This document shows, piece by piece, positions 47,547-57,489 of a DNA stretch of 64,000 nucleotides. The notes under the pieces were generated by a model that saw only the letters and a program-made list of their open reading frames with translations, did not search any database and had not been told where the DNA came from. The stretch is from Isoetes taiwanensis (taxonomy: Eukaryota; Streptophyta; Lycopodiopsida; Isoetales; Isoetaceae), in contig JAJEKV010000006.1 in NCBI GenBank assembly GCA_021234155.1, forward strand, positions 28,988,327-29,052,326, read 5' to 3'. A program made the position numbers and the translations under genes. Position 1 is the first letter of the stretch; each line of letters opens with the position of its first letter.

Positions 47547-48369
47547 ATTCATCTTTGTAGACTTTTTCTTCTCACCTTCTATCTTCTTTATTGTGTTTTT
47601 GTTAAACTCTTCTTGCTTTTTACCCATCAAGCATAATATGTTTTCAAGTGGCCCTTTGGTAGCAAAGCAAAAAAGGAGGAGGAAACAGAGAAGACGACAA
47701 TATTTTCCTACAACAAAAGTAGAGTTATATAAGTCCACAAGACAGGTTTCTCAACTTGGCCCCGTAAAATGGTACTCAATTTCAACTGACGTGGTTGGGG
47801 ACTATGCCCTAAAGTCCTCAAGAATCTAGAGCCTAGAGCAGTACACCAGTACGTTGTGATCACTCATTTTTAAGTTTTAATAAGTTTTTCAATCAAAAAG
47901 AGATCTACAATAGGATTCTTTAAGTTTGTAGTGAAAGGCAAGGAGATTCTCACAAAGGAAGCTCCTTAATCTAAGGCATGGTCCTCAAGGTTTATTGAAG
48001 CTATCCAGAGGAAAAGAAATCCAAACACAGACAATATTTTGGCACTAGATCTTGATATTTTCACATTTTTGCTATGCATTGTGATTTTCAGCATCTGCCA
48101 TTCCCTCGACGTAATGCTCGAGGATCTATTTGAAACTATTTTAAAATGAGGATAAAAGCACAACTATGGGAGAGGAGATATATCTTCTTAAAATGATAAG
48201 AGAAGCAACAAATCTCTGAAGATTTAACTGATGAAGACTAGCAGACAATATTCTGGCTTGATGAAAATAAGGACTCAGAAAATGAAGGAATTGAGGAAGG
48301 GCCAATACCAAAATCTGATTTGGAACCTCTAAAAATTTGGGAGTTGCCACTGAGAAGAATCTATTATAG

Positions 48370-48465
48370 CCAAGAAAAGTCTATTATTGGTCCCATCAAG
48401 CACACTTGTTTCCAGTGTTGCTTGAGCCCGTATCAAGCACACTTGTTTCCAGTGTTGGTTGAGCG
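48370..48465. repeat. Tandem duplication (about 40 bp)
   Basis: atcaagcacacttgtttcca occurs twice in direct order at about 48397 and 48433, each followed by gtgttg(c/g)ttgagc. It lies just outside the putative LTR end. Confidence 0.85.
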
Positions 48466-48485
48466 CGTTCTTCTCTATGGTGTTG

Positions 48486-50012
48486 TGTGACATCCCCCAC
48501 TTCGTCTACGATGCTCCCATCGTATCCGAAGCCGGAGTTCATCCCTCTGGCAACCAAGCTGACAAAGGCCGTCCACCTTACACCAATCCCTTGGCAAGGA
48601 ATCGATGAGGAAGAACGGACGTGTCATTTATCCCGTCTTCCCTCGGGACCGTTGTAACTGCGGAAGCGTAAATAAACATGAGCACATGACATGAAATATA
48701 AATAGCCTCACCTCGAAGGCTGGCTCACCATAGCATTCACATGTAAGAGCATCACCAACATCAGCATTGGGGAGATCCTACCCAAGACTCAAACTCAGGG
48801 GGAATGGACTGGTGGCTTGGGTCTCCAGAAGTCATGTCAGACCAAATTCATCGCAATGGCTTGGGCTGGCATAAGAACATGGATGGGTAGTCCTCTTCAT
48901 CCACCCCTCTTATGCATACTTTGCAAAATAATAGGCTGATAAGTCTTGGGACTTGACCGTAGCCTATCGGGTGCATAGCCAAGGGGGCTACTCCTGGGTT
49001 TCATCTCCCCAGTCCCGATGAGGCATGGGGAGATCACTCCCTCCAGAGGTATGCATACCCACCACAGGCGGCTAGAGGGCCACTGCCCGTCCATGACTTG
49101 AACCTCATTAAAGGTGACACATCACCCAAGAGGTGTCGAGCCCATGCCTTGCCTACACGCAGTGGCAAGCCATTAGGCCTAGCCCGCTAAGATCTCTAGT
49201 AGGCTTTACACACCAGAGGGATCAATCTGTAATGGGACATGTCCTCCTTATCTACCGGTCTAGCCCCGCCACCCACAGCCAGGGGGCTCTTATGCACTTG
49301 CCACATTAATTGGGAATTAATGAGGCTATCTAGATACATCAATTACTGAAGATTTCAGGGTCTCTACCCCCTTTCCAACACACAAGAGTGCGCATAGAAT
49401 AGAACATCATCACGTGGAACTGAAATACAGAGCAATATCTAATCTATCTACCTAAACATACATTGTTAGGTTCCTTTGTTAGGGATTGTGATATCAGAAT
49501 CTATAAGACTGTTGAGGCTAATCTAACATGCTAACCCAGCTCATTGCCGAACTAAAAGTCGGCATTGCATAACAGAATCACTGTTTACCTGATCCCTGGC
49601 TTGCTCCCACATCTCGAAATGCGTCCATGCCTTTGCTTGGGGCGAAGGCGGCTAAATCTTGAGGATATGTTGTGCAAAGGCGGCTTGGCGGCGTTTGGCA
49701 ATGCGAATTAGTAGCTTGGCTTGGCCGGAATGGCTCAAGGATGCTGAAATGCGAAAATGGAAAAGGTTTAGGGTTTTCCCTTTTGTTCCTTTTACATGAC
49801 CTTTTAGGATTAGGGTTAAAAGGACATATGGGGTTTTGCCATGTGGCATAGAGGTTAAATATATATGTTTATAGGCATGTGCAACATAAGAGGTTGCCCC
49901 CTAGGGTGCAACCCTTTATGGTTTCCAAGTACATGTCATCAAGGTGACATGTACGAGTGGCGTGGTAGCATAATATACGTATTCGTACCATATATTATGC
50001 TGGAACATCACA
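48486..50012 (-). mobile_element. Probable LTR (3' LTR of a minus-strand Ty3-like element, or solo LTR)
   Basis: The 1,527-bp segment is bounded by TGTGACATCCCCCAC on the left and GGAACATCACA on the right, so its ends are a perfect TGTGA/TCACA inverted pair. Read on the minus strand it would begin TGTGATGTTCC and be preceded by gggtggggggat, a purine-rich tract as expected just before a 3' LTR. No integrase or reverse transcriptase is visible to the right, and no 5-bp target duplication is clear, so the element is truncated or the call is wrong. Confidence 0.45.
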
Positions 50013-50723
50013 ATCCCCCCACCCTGAATTGATGTTGTCCACAGCATCACGAGTCTCCCCACCTTGGAAACCTGCATGATCCCCGCAAAACATTTCATGC
50101 ATGCAATTTTTTATAACAATTACCCCAAGGTAGTATTTAAATTTAAATATTACAATCACATCCCTTGTTCCATAACATGTTATAGTAAGGCGATTTCTCA
50201 ACCCTTACTTACATTAATACTTAATATTCACAAAACTTTTCTAATTTGCACACTTACACTCAATAGAGTTTTCAAAATTTTATAATTTAAAGGTCTATTT
50301 GGTCTTCTTGCAACACATTATGACAATATAGTTTGCTAGTTCATGAAAGGGTATGTTTATGACGTATGGTTTCAATGGTTTTAGGGTTCATTGTATGTTT
50401 TTGAGTATAGATTTAGGGCAAGAACGAATCTTTTTCTTTCCTGTATTCTTGGAGTGGCGTGGCTGGGGTCGAGGAGCTTCGTTCCATGGTTTGATGCAGG
50501 CGCCAAGTTTAGAAGGTAGAGATTTCTGTTTATAGGAAGCTGATACTGCATTACATGGCAAATCCGGCCCAGATGGAGTGTAGAAAACAATTCCGGCAGC
50601 TTCCTCATGGGGTTGTGGCTGGATGCGTTCTGGGCAGAGCTCTTAGGGCGATTCCGGGCCATTCAGGCTATTTCTTGAGTCTTTGATATGGCTGTGCTCC
50701 ACAGGTTCTGCTAGATAACTCCC

Positions 50724-51200
50724 TTTCTATTTATTCATTTTGTATTCACTGGTATACAGTGGCGAATTTAGATGCGCAGTGTGCAGGGGGTTCGAATCCC
50801 CCAGTCTGTGTACTCATTCCAGGTGGAATTCTGCTTCAGCCTTCTATGGTGGCTGTGAACGCTTGCCTCAGGTATGTGGTGCTACACACAGGAGGCTTTT
50901 CTTCCACGCTTTTCTATTTTAAGATGCATGGCTATTTCTGTGTTCTAATTTGGGCTTCATGCAGAATTATCTGCTGCTGCAATGGTATGGCTCTGCTCGC
51001 TTTCTTTTTATTCAATTTGTATTCACTGCTATACAGTGGCGAATTTACATGCCCTCGCTTCTTCTTGCTCTTCATTGATAGGTAAAGGGTATGTAATCTG
51101 AACTCATCCACTTTGTGCATTAGCAATTTCGTGTGCAAGGTCAATGAAACTTAGGTACTTTCTGTTGTGGCTGCTCATTGTCTGCATGATCAGACATGAG
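50724..51200. repeat. Direct repeats with CAGTGGCGAA and T-arm-like motifs
   Basis: tttgtattcactggtataca followed by gtggcgaattta occurs at about 50738 and 51017, 279 bp apart. The first copy continues into gggggttcgaatccccc, which looks like a tRNA T-arm, but no acceptor or anticodon arm is present. cagtggcg(a/g)a ends are common in plant hAT-type elements, so this is probably a decayed hAT or MITE end. The exact element is unresolved. Confidence 0.5.
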
Positions 51201-51205
51201 AGTTA

Positions 51206-52055
51206 AAAAGAGGATGGGAAAATGCGGTGGCAGGGGGTTCAAATCCCCCGCTTTTTTTGTCCATTGTCTTTGCAGATGCTCAAGAAGCCTTCCATTTGAC
51301 GCCTCCCAAACTGTTGCCCTGCTGCGCCATTGTATCAGGGAAGCTTGTGGTAGAAACTTCACTGCCCGCTAAGTTAGTTGCAGGAGCCGTCTCTGCTTTG
51401 GTGCCTGGAATAGTGGCAGCTGCTACTTTGAAGTCAATTGACATCGAAATCCCTTGCAATGGTTGTCAACGGGCCCTTAAGAATAGAGCCACATCAGCGT
51501 TTGACCCCATCTCCCCATGAGGTGGAGGGATGGGATCGCACTAGAGGGCATATCCCTCGGAATATTCCCCTATCTAATGGCTGGGAATTCACTAGAGCGC
51601 CCATCAACGATAATAGTAATGTATGTTGTTTATTATCGCAGATGGGCACTCTAGTGAATTCCCAGCCATTAGATAGGGGAATATTCTAAGGGATATGCCC
51701 TCTAGTGCGATCCCATGCGTACACGTCATTGCGGAATGGGGTCAAACGCTGATGTGGCTCTATTTTCAAGGGCCCGTTGACATCCATTGCCAAGAATTTC
51801 AATTTCATATTGACCTCAACATAGCAGCTGCACCTACTGGATGCACTAAAGCAGGAGCGGATGAAGCTTCTAAAAAAGTAGGCAGTCAGGTTTCTCCCAC
51901 AAGCTTTCCTGCTACAGTAGCAAAGCAGCCCAAGAGTTTGCCAGCCGTGAATGCCGAGGCTTCTTCAGCACCTGCAAAGAGAATGGAGGAACAAACCGGG
52001 GGATTTGAACCCCTTTCTTCCATTTTCAAAGGCTGTAATGAAACTGAAAAATTAA
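51206..52055. repeat. About 850-bp imperfect foldback (inverted duplication)
   Basis: The left arm (about 51206-51612) and right arm (about 51645-52055) are reverse complements. The inner stem is nearly perfect: gggaattcactagagcgccc (from about 51589) pairs with gggcactctagtgaattccc. The central loop is about 20 bases, around 51626. The arm also shares gcatatcc, caacgggccc and tttgaccccat. The outer arms are only about 60-75% alike by eye (for example agctgctactttgaagtcaa against its diverged partner, and both copies of gggggttcaaatccccc-like ends). One 18-base block (51510-51528 against 51715-51735) is replaced. Both arms retain similar open-frame character (GKLVVET against GKLVGET), so an ORF-bearing repeat was duplicated head to head. 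Confidence 0.85.
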
Positions 52056-52059
52056 CCTT

Positions 52060-53500
52060 ACGCCCCTACTCAAGATTTAATTGCCAGGAATCTGAGAGAA
52101 ACCTAGAATAATCGGCCTGCATTAAGCTATCATCAGATATGAGCCTATCAGAGAACCAACAACACAAATGATATGTGTTGCAAGTCTTCGCAGTGCAACC
52201 CTCCTGCTGCTAGATCCTCCTATTGGCCTGCAGGTCCAATACTACATTAGTACACATTTATTTATTATAAAGTTGGTTATTAGTGGACCACCCATTTAAT
52301 TACACTTAATTAACTATATGGATGCAAGACTAATCTCCCGGCGTAGGAAGAGGATGCTTCTTCCATCGTGGCCGTGGAGACAATGCCTATAATGCCTAGG
52401 ATGATCACTCGTGCCTACACCTTTCGTCGCCCTTAGCATGGAGGATGGCGTCCTCCCCATAGTAGGCATTGACTAGAGGTGTTTTCCTATCAATGCATGA
52501 ACTAAATGACCTCCTATCTCTCAATTTCATCTACTTCCATGGCGATGGAAGTAGACTTCTTAATCTACCTCGTACTCACCTCTACTTCGCATCTGCAAAT
52601 AGAAGAGAAGTCAGCAATTTTGATGAACCATTTAGAAGCAGTGGGAACAGAGTCAAGCACAGTCATTCAGATATATACCTATTTCGACATTTTCCCAGCC
52701 AACTATCTGCATATTACACAGCAAGAAGCAGTCAATCCAGTTTCAAGCAGAGTCCAGCCAAGCGGAGTTCCCATCAGCCCTTGCCTTGCCACCAACTTTG
52801 GAGATTTCTATTTCGGCCCTTGCCTTATCCGCTCTGTTTCTATCCCTTATAGCTATGCCCATCTTCTGTTTTTCGAAACCCCAATCACATCCACCGATCT
52901 GTTGCAGCGGCACCATACCCGGATTCCTTTTTCTGGAGCTTCTAATTTTAGCATGCCACATTGAAAAGCGGTCTTTGGCTTCACTCACCCCCATATCTTC
53001 CGTAAATAGAAAGATGCAGCACCGCCATAGCTGGCTCTGTTCAGCTTCATTTTGGCCTCACGCTCTGTTTCCTTAATTATTACTGGTTGATAACGGGACA
53101 CGCTAAATTTTTGGTCCATGCTCACGGCCCACGCAACCCACTCTATTAAGTCCATGCCCACGGCCAGGCCTCACGGCCCATGTCCACGCCACAGCCACGC
53201 TGCTCACGCTTCTTCTTCCCACAATCACGCCTCACCAGCCATACTAAGCACAATTTCATTATAATGGGAAAATTTTTAGTAAACTGGAATTTTTTTATTA
53301 TGGGGGTTGTATAGACCTTATGCAGGGGTTGTATACACGTGTACAGTACCCTGTATTATAGACCTTATGCAGGGGTTGTATACACGTGCAGTACCCGTGT
53401 ATCATACATACATGAATATTTAGAGAACATAATAACACGGTATCATATACCAACTTCCAAACACAATAGAGACCGAAGTATGTATGTCCCTAGTAACCTT
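52060..53500. other. No confident gene; 47-bp tandem duplication at 53305-53400
   Basis: Plus-strand frames at 52469-52852 and 52506-52964 overlap and have no recognisable motif. Around 53305-53400 tatagaccttatgcaggggt plus tgtatacacgtg is duplicated with a period of about 48 bp. The region also has repeated cacggccca pieces (53120-53190). Confidence 0.5.
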
Positions 53501-53511
53501 CCCCCAGGTTC

Positions 53512-54040
53512 CTAACCCCTTTCCCTTTTCCTTCGCCTGCGAGGTCTAATCAACGCATCTGGGTTAGGAGTCAAGAGCTCACGCATATCCCAGCCTGATT
53601 CTTCCCACCATATGGGGTACCTAGTCATTAGAAAAAGTAATTCCACAAGATGATACTCACGGAAGAAGAGCGGATCCAACTCCAAAAAACCGTTGTACTC
53701 GTTGTAGTACACCCTAATAAGGCCATACATCTGTCCCTTAGAAATTTCATGAATGAACTCTGATATGTATGCATCCAGAGAGTGTGCTAAATATCCAAAG
53801 ACGAAGAAGAGGCCTCAATTGTTTAGAGCATCTCGTCCAGAAAAGGAGGGGGTTCAAGCATTCCCCTCATTGCAAGTCTCCTATAACATTCATATGGATT
53901 AATGTCCATCAGTGGCTCATGACCACAATCAAATCGCTCCAGAATGAAGTTGATCAACTCCATTATAAGCTCCTTGGTGGGGCGTACAACCTCCACTCCA
54001 AGAAATGGTCAAATAGCTCATCCATTCCAAGCCGCCGCAA
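53512..54040 (-). pseudogene. Unrecognised protein-coding remnant in three blocks
   Basis: Read on the minus strand, three protein-like blocks follow one another with frame breaks. Block 1 (about 54030-53965): MDELFDHFLEWRLYAPPRSL. Block 2 (about 53976-53823): LIMELINFILERFDCGHEPL, then DINPYECYRRLAMRGMLEPP and a stop. Block 3 (about 53805-53512): LFFVFGYLAHSLDAYISEF, GLIRVYYNEYNGFLELDPLF, REYHLVELLFLMTRYPIWW and a basic C-terminus RPRRRRKRERG before a TAG. The amino-acid composition, acidic/aromatic spacing and continuity across the breaks are hard to get by chance. I do not recognise the family. It lies on the same strand as, and about 1.2 kb downstream of, the coding blocks at 55.26-57.15 kb, and may be part of the same element. 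Confidence 0.5.
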
Positions 54041-54119
54041 TGCACGGGGCATGCTTGCAGTCCTTCTGAGTAGCCCAGGGAGGATTGGGTCCAATCATTT
54101 GCAAAAGCAAGCAAGGATC

Positions 54120-54590
54120 ACCGACGGAGCAAGGAACACGTAGCGGAGTAGAGCAAGTAGCAAGATCAAGAGCAAGGAACAAGATCAAGTAGCAAGGAGC
54201 ACGGGAATGAAGTAGCAAGGAACAAGGATCAAGATCAAGTAGCAAGAAGCAATGAACAAGGAAGATCAAGTAGCAAGAAGATCAAGGAACAAGGAAGATC
54301 AAGGAGCAAGAAGCAAGGATCAAGATTAAGTATCAAGGAACAAGATCAAGTAGCAAGATCAAGAGCAAGAAACAAGATCAAGTAGCAAGGAGCACGGAAA
54401 TGAAGTAGCAAGGATTCCGAACAAGGATCAAGATCAACTGTAGCAAGAAGCAATGAACAAGGAAGATCAAGTAGCAAGAAGATCATGGAACAAGGAAGAT
54501 CAAGTAGCAAGAAGATCAAGGAACAAGGAAGATGAAGGAGCAAGAAGCAAGGATCAAGATTAAGTAGCAAGGTGAAAAGTGAGAAGTGAA
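54120..54590. repeat. Degenerate minisatellite (agatcaagtagcaagaagc type)
   Basis: About 470 bp of short purine-rich units such as caaggaacaagatcaagtag recur in variable order with local periods near 30-35 bp. The minus-strand open frames (Leu/Asp/Pro/Cys-rich) across it are by-products of the repeat. Confidence 0.9.
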
Positions 54591-54618
54591 AGCAAGGTAA
54601 AAGAATTTATAACTACGA

Positions 54619-54737
54619 ATCCAATAATGTTGAAGTATAATACCAATAATGTTGAAGTATAATACCAATAATGCTGAGGTATAATACCAATAATGCTGAC
54701 GTATAATACCAATAATGCTGAAGTATTATACCAATAA
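54619..54737. repeat. 22-bp tandem array
   Basis: Five to six copies of the unit ccaataatgttgaagtataa plus ta. Substitutions are few (gttgaag, gctgagg, gctgacg), so the array is young. Confidence 0.95.
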
Positions 54738-55259
54738 TTCTACAACGACTATAAAAGCAGCTCCATTCGGTGGTAGAAGTCATTCATCTCCCATAGCTTA
54801 TAATATCTATGAGTATGAAGATCGGTTTGAGACCATTCTTTGCTCCATGAGCTACAATGATATTGTTGGTGCATACATAAAACAGTTAAGCTGGATCCTT
54901 ACTTGCAATCTAAAGCTGATGGTCCTGAGTGTCATTGCCCTGGCCTTACTCGTGTTGTGATCCATCTTCTTTGGCTTCTTGAGCGCCATGCCTACGAGCT
55001 GAATGCGATCACATTAGCAGGGATTGAAGATGAGTGAATCATCGACTCTATAATGCCATCAATAATATGTGCATCTAAATTATATGTATGCCATCAATAA
55101 TGTGTGCATCAGATGTAATGATGTGTATTAAACACCTATATGTAAGGATGTTAGTATAAGCATAATGAAAGCTAATTGATGTATCGACAATGTATTAATT
55201 GTCCAAAATGCTTTAAGTATTATAGCAAAAGAAATTACATACATAATTACCGAGAACAT

Positions 55260-55660
55260 GACTGAGATTGAGAGCTTTTAGCTAATGCTATGTCCCCCCA
55301 CATGTCAACAATGTATTTTGGAATCTGAACAGTCTTCGGTCTTTTGCCATTTGCATCCCATGCATAATGTATGGCATCTAACTTCTCATACCTTGATGGA
55401 TCCGATGGATTGGGTCGCCAACGCTTAGTTAAGCAACCTCAGATAGTCACGACCAACGTGCATCCACCATGATACATAAATGTGACCATAATTGGTGGAC
55501 TCGGATCTAGGATGGCATCTTCTTCTCAGAAAAGCCCAACCACGCTGGAGTTTCATCGCCTCCGTGTCGGACTAAAACAAACATACCTTTCGTAACATGT
55601 GCATGAGGATCAAACTCATCCATAGGCAACACCGACGCCATCCGCCGGCCCACAATACAT
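55260..55660 (-). pseudogene. Downstream coding blocks of the 412-aa ORF gene, frame-broken or separate exons
   Basis: Minus-strand blocks continue after the 412-aa ORF. The first, to the TAG at 55507-55509, reads VGRRMASVLPMDEFDPHAHV and KGMFVLVRHGGDETPAWLGF. After a one-base shift, the second reads STNYGHIYVSWWMHVGRDYL. After another shift, the third reads LTKRWRPNPSDPSRYEKLDA and HYAWDANGKRPKTVQIPKYI, then stops near 55262. A GTACGT donor-like site sits at the end of the 412-aa ORF, so the first break could be an intron; the other two breaks look like frameshifts. I do not recognise a named domain. Confidence 0.5.
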
Positions 55661-55671
55661 AGGCAAAGGTC

Positions 55672-56910
55672 TTACAAGCACGTACCGGGCTTCATCGACC
55701 TCTCAAGTAAATGCAACTTGTAGCCTTGTACGCAACCAAAAGTTATCATTTTGAGGTCGCCCCGAGATACATCTTCCAAACACAAAAGAATCTCGCTCCA
55801 AAGAATCCATAGTTGCTTTGTACCGTCGTGCAAATACACTATCTTCTTGATTTTTTGCGTAAGGAATTCCATAATGCTATGTACTTGTTGATGTTGTCTC
55901 CGCCGGGGAGATCTTTCAATGTCTTCCTTGGAGGGATATTTTTTAGGCACCCCCAAGTGTAACGTTGGCTCACCATTTTCATCCTCCTTCCACATTCTTA
56001 TTCCTTTTTCTGGAATCCACTCTTTATGGGTTGGCCGCATCTTATATTGCATAATGGGCCATTTCCCATCCATTTTAAATCGGAATAGCAATGGGTCGGT
56101 ATGGCCTGTTAGATGTTGGCCTTTATCAGGGATATATCCCTTGACAAAGCCTTTCCAATCTGGAACTTCATCCACAAAATATGGAACAGGAGACTTTGCA
56201 TTGCACTTGCTAAACAAGTAAAGCAACTCAGGCAAAGTTAGAGCATCCGATGAACTCTCACTGCTGACACTCTTCACATATGTATATTTCCTTTTCCTCT
56301 TGAATTGCTTCTCAACATCAGCTTCCAAGCACTCAACTTCTAAGTCATCCTGTTCGAGAGCAGCTCGAGCTTGTAAATGTTGTGAAACTGTCCCACCATC
56401 ATGAAGCAAAACATCATGGGTCTCCCAGGTTACTAGACTGTTAGCTATAGGCCTCTCAGCACAAGCATGACATGACCTGATAGTTTGGTTTCCCGTTGGA
56501 TCTATTATGTTACCCACTGAAAGCCCGGCCTTTGATACACCCAAGAACTCATCGTCTATAGCATCCTGAGGATCACTAAAGACTATATTCGCCTCCGAAT
56601 ATTTAGATCCAATGCAGGAGTGAAGAATGTAGCATGGCAAACCTAGTAGATCTGTTCTGGAGTAGTAGACTATCTCATCTTCAGGCTTAAACAACCTGAG
56701 ACCAAGACGGGCAGCTAGATTCTCATGACCTCCAATCTCCTCTACTATCTTGTCTTCTTCATTTGTTGCTGTGTTGCTTGGTTCACCATAGTGAGCAAGT
56801 GGCCCGATGTCCGTGGCTCTTGGCGGATGGTGGACTACTAGATGAATCCTCTTCTGAAGAGGGCAAATTGAGGGATCTCGAACACGTATCTTCACTTGAG
56901 GGGCACTCAT
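55672..56910 (-). CDS. Intact 412-aa ORF of unknown function, probably transposon-associated
   Basis: This is the longest open frame in the window, 412 codons from the ATG at 56910. Visible features: N-terminal PQVKIRVRDPSICPLQKRIH, an acidic stretch (ATNEEDKIVEEIGGHE), SCHACAERPIANS with a CxxC pair, a Lys/Arg cluster QFKRKRKYTYVK that could be a nuclear signal, then DWKGFVKGYIPDKGQHLTGH, FRFKMDGKWPIMQYKMRPTH and a charged C-terminal region. No membrane segment or catalytic motif is recognised. The ATG lies one base after the stop of an upstream frame (56912-56914) whose end resembles plant transposon proteins. The end of the ORF carries a GTACGT donor-like sequence and similar-looking coding blocks continue to 55260, so the true protein may be longer and spliced. 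An open frame this long amid decayed repeats suggests recent activity or selection. Function is unknown. Confidence 0.6.
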   Translation of the reverse strand: MSAPQVKIRVRDPSICPLQKRIHLVVHHPPRATDIGPLAHYGEPSNTATNEEDKIVEEIGGHENLAARLGLRLFKPEDEIVYYSRTDLLGLPCYILHSCIGSKYSEANIVFSDPQDAIDDEFLGVSKAGLSVGNIIDPTGNQTIRSCHACAERPIANSLVTWETHDVLLHDGGTVSQHLQARAALEQDDLEVECLEADVEKQFKRKRKYTYVKSVSSESSSDALTLPELLYLFSKCNAKSPVPYFVDEVPDWKGFVKGYIPDKGQHLTGHTDPLLFRFKMDGKWPIMQYKMRPTHKEWIPEKGIRMWKEDENGEPTLHLGVPKKYPSKEDIERSPRRRQHQQVHSIMEFLTQKIKKIVYLHDGTKQLWILWSEILLCLEDVSRGDLKMITFGCVQGYKLHLLERSMKPGTCL

Positions 56911-56911
56911 T

Positions 56912-57150
56912 TTATTTTACATCCCTCTTAGGCCACTGAATGAATGTGCCTACTGCTTCACCAATGTTATCTGCCCCTCCGCAGGGGACCGAAGTTTCGG
57001 CCGATGGGATCACCGGACTCCGTGACCTCAATTGCTACATTTGAAGGATCTATTTCCTTCCCATAAAGAGTGGTTCTATTCAAAATATATCCCCGGGCAA
57101 CAATTGTCCTTCCGACGAATAGGTTGTACAGGGGAAAATTGAACCTGTTT
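56912..57150 (-). pseudogene. Plant transposon protein C-terminal fragment (DUF8039-like), frameshifted
   Basis: Minus-strand frames read FNFPLYNLFVGRTIVARGYI then NRTTLYGKEIDPSNVAIEV, and after one frameshift near 56980, DNIGEAVGTFIQWPKRDVK to the stop at 56912-56914. The closing GEAxGTFIxWPKR motif resembles the end of the DUF8039-type domain found in many plant transposon-related proteins (often annotated Ptta/En/Spm or putative plant transposon protein). An aaacag acceptor-like site precedes the first block. The 412-aa ORF starts one base after the stop. Family identification is from memory of the motif and is moderate. Confidence 0.5.
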
Positions 57151-57214
57151 CAACCAAGCAAGGCGACACTTTTTAGAACATATTAATTAGACGAAAAATA
57201 AGCAATAAATAAGC

Positions 57215-57480
57215 AAAAATGGCGCCATTTAGTACAAAAGACAGAATTTTGGTCTAAATTTGGAGCCAAATGGCGCCATTTGGTCGAAACGGTGAACACT
57301 TGGATGAAATGGCGCCTTCATCCAAGTGTTCACCGTTTCGACCAAATGGCGCCATTTGGCTCCAAATTTAGACCATTTCAACCTGCACCATTTTCAACCG
57401 AATGGCGCTATGGCGCCATTTAGACCAATACACCATTTTAAGTGTATTTGGAATAGAATGGCGCCCTGGCGCCATTTGAC
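57215..57480. repeat. GGCGCC-centred palindromic repeats with a 126-bp perfect-arm hairpin
   Basis: Seven or eight TGGCGCCA-type palindromes occur in about 260 bp. Positions 57250-57308 and 57317-57375 are perfect 59-base reverse complements separated by the 8-base loop atggcgcc. Each arm itself contains an aaatggcgccattt palindrome. Confidence 0.95.
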
Positions 57481-57489
57481 CCAAGTGGG

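Noticed and set aside
50770-50805. Possible tRNA gene from the gggggttcgaatccccc T-arm
   Set aside because: No acceptor stem, D-arm or anticodon arm can be drawn around it.
54018-54570. Minus-strand Leu/Asp/Cys-rich repeat protein
   Set aside because: It translates the degenerate purine minisatellite; there is no independent evidence of coding.
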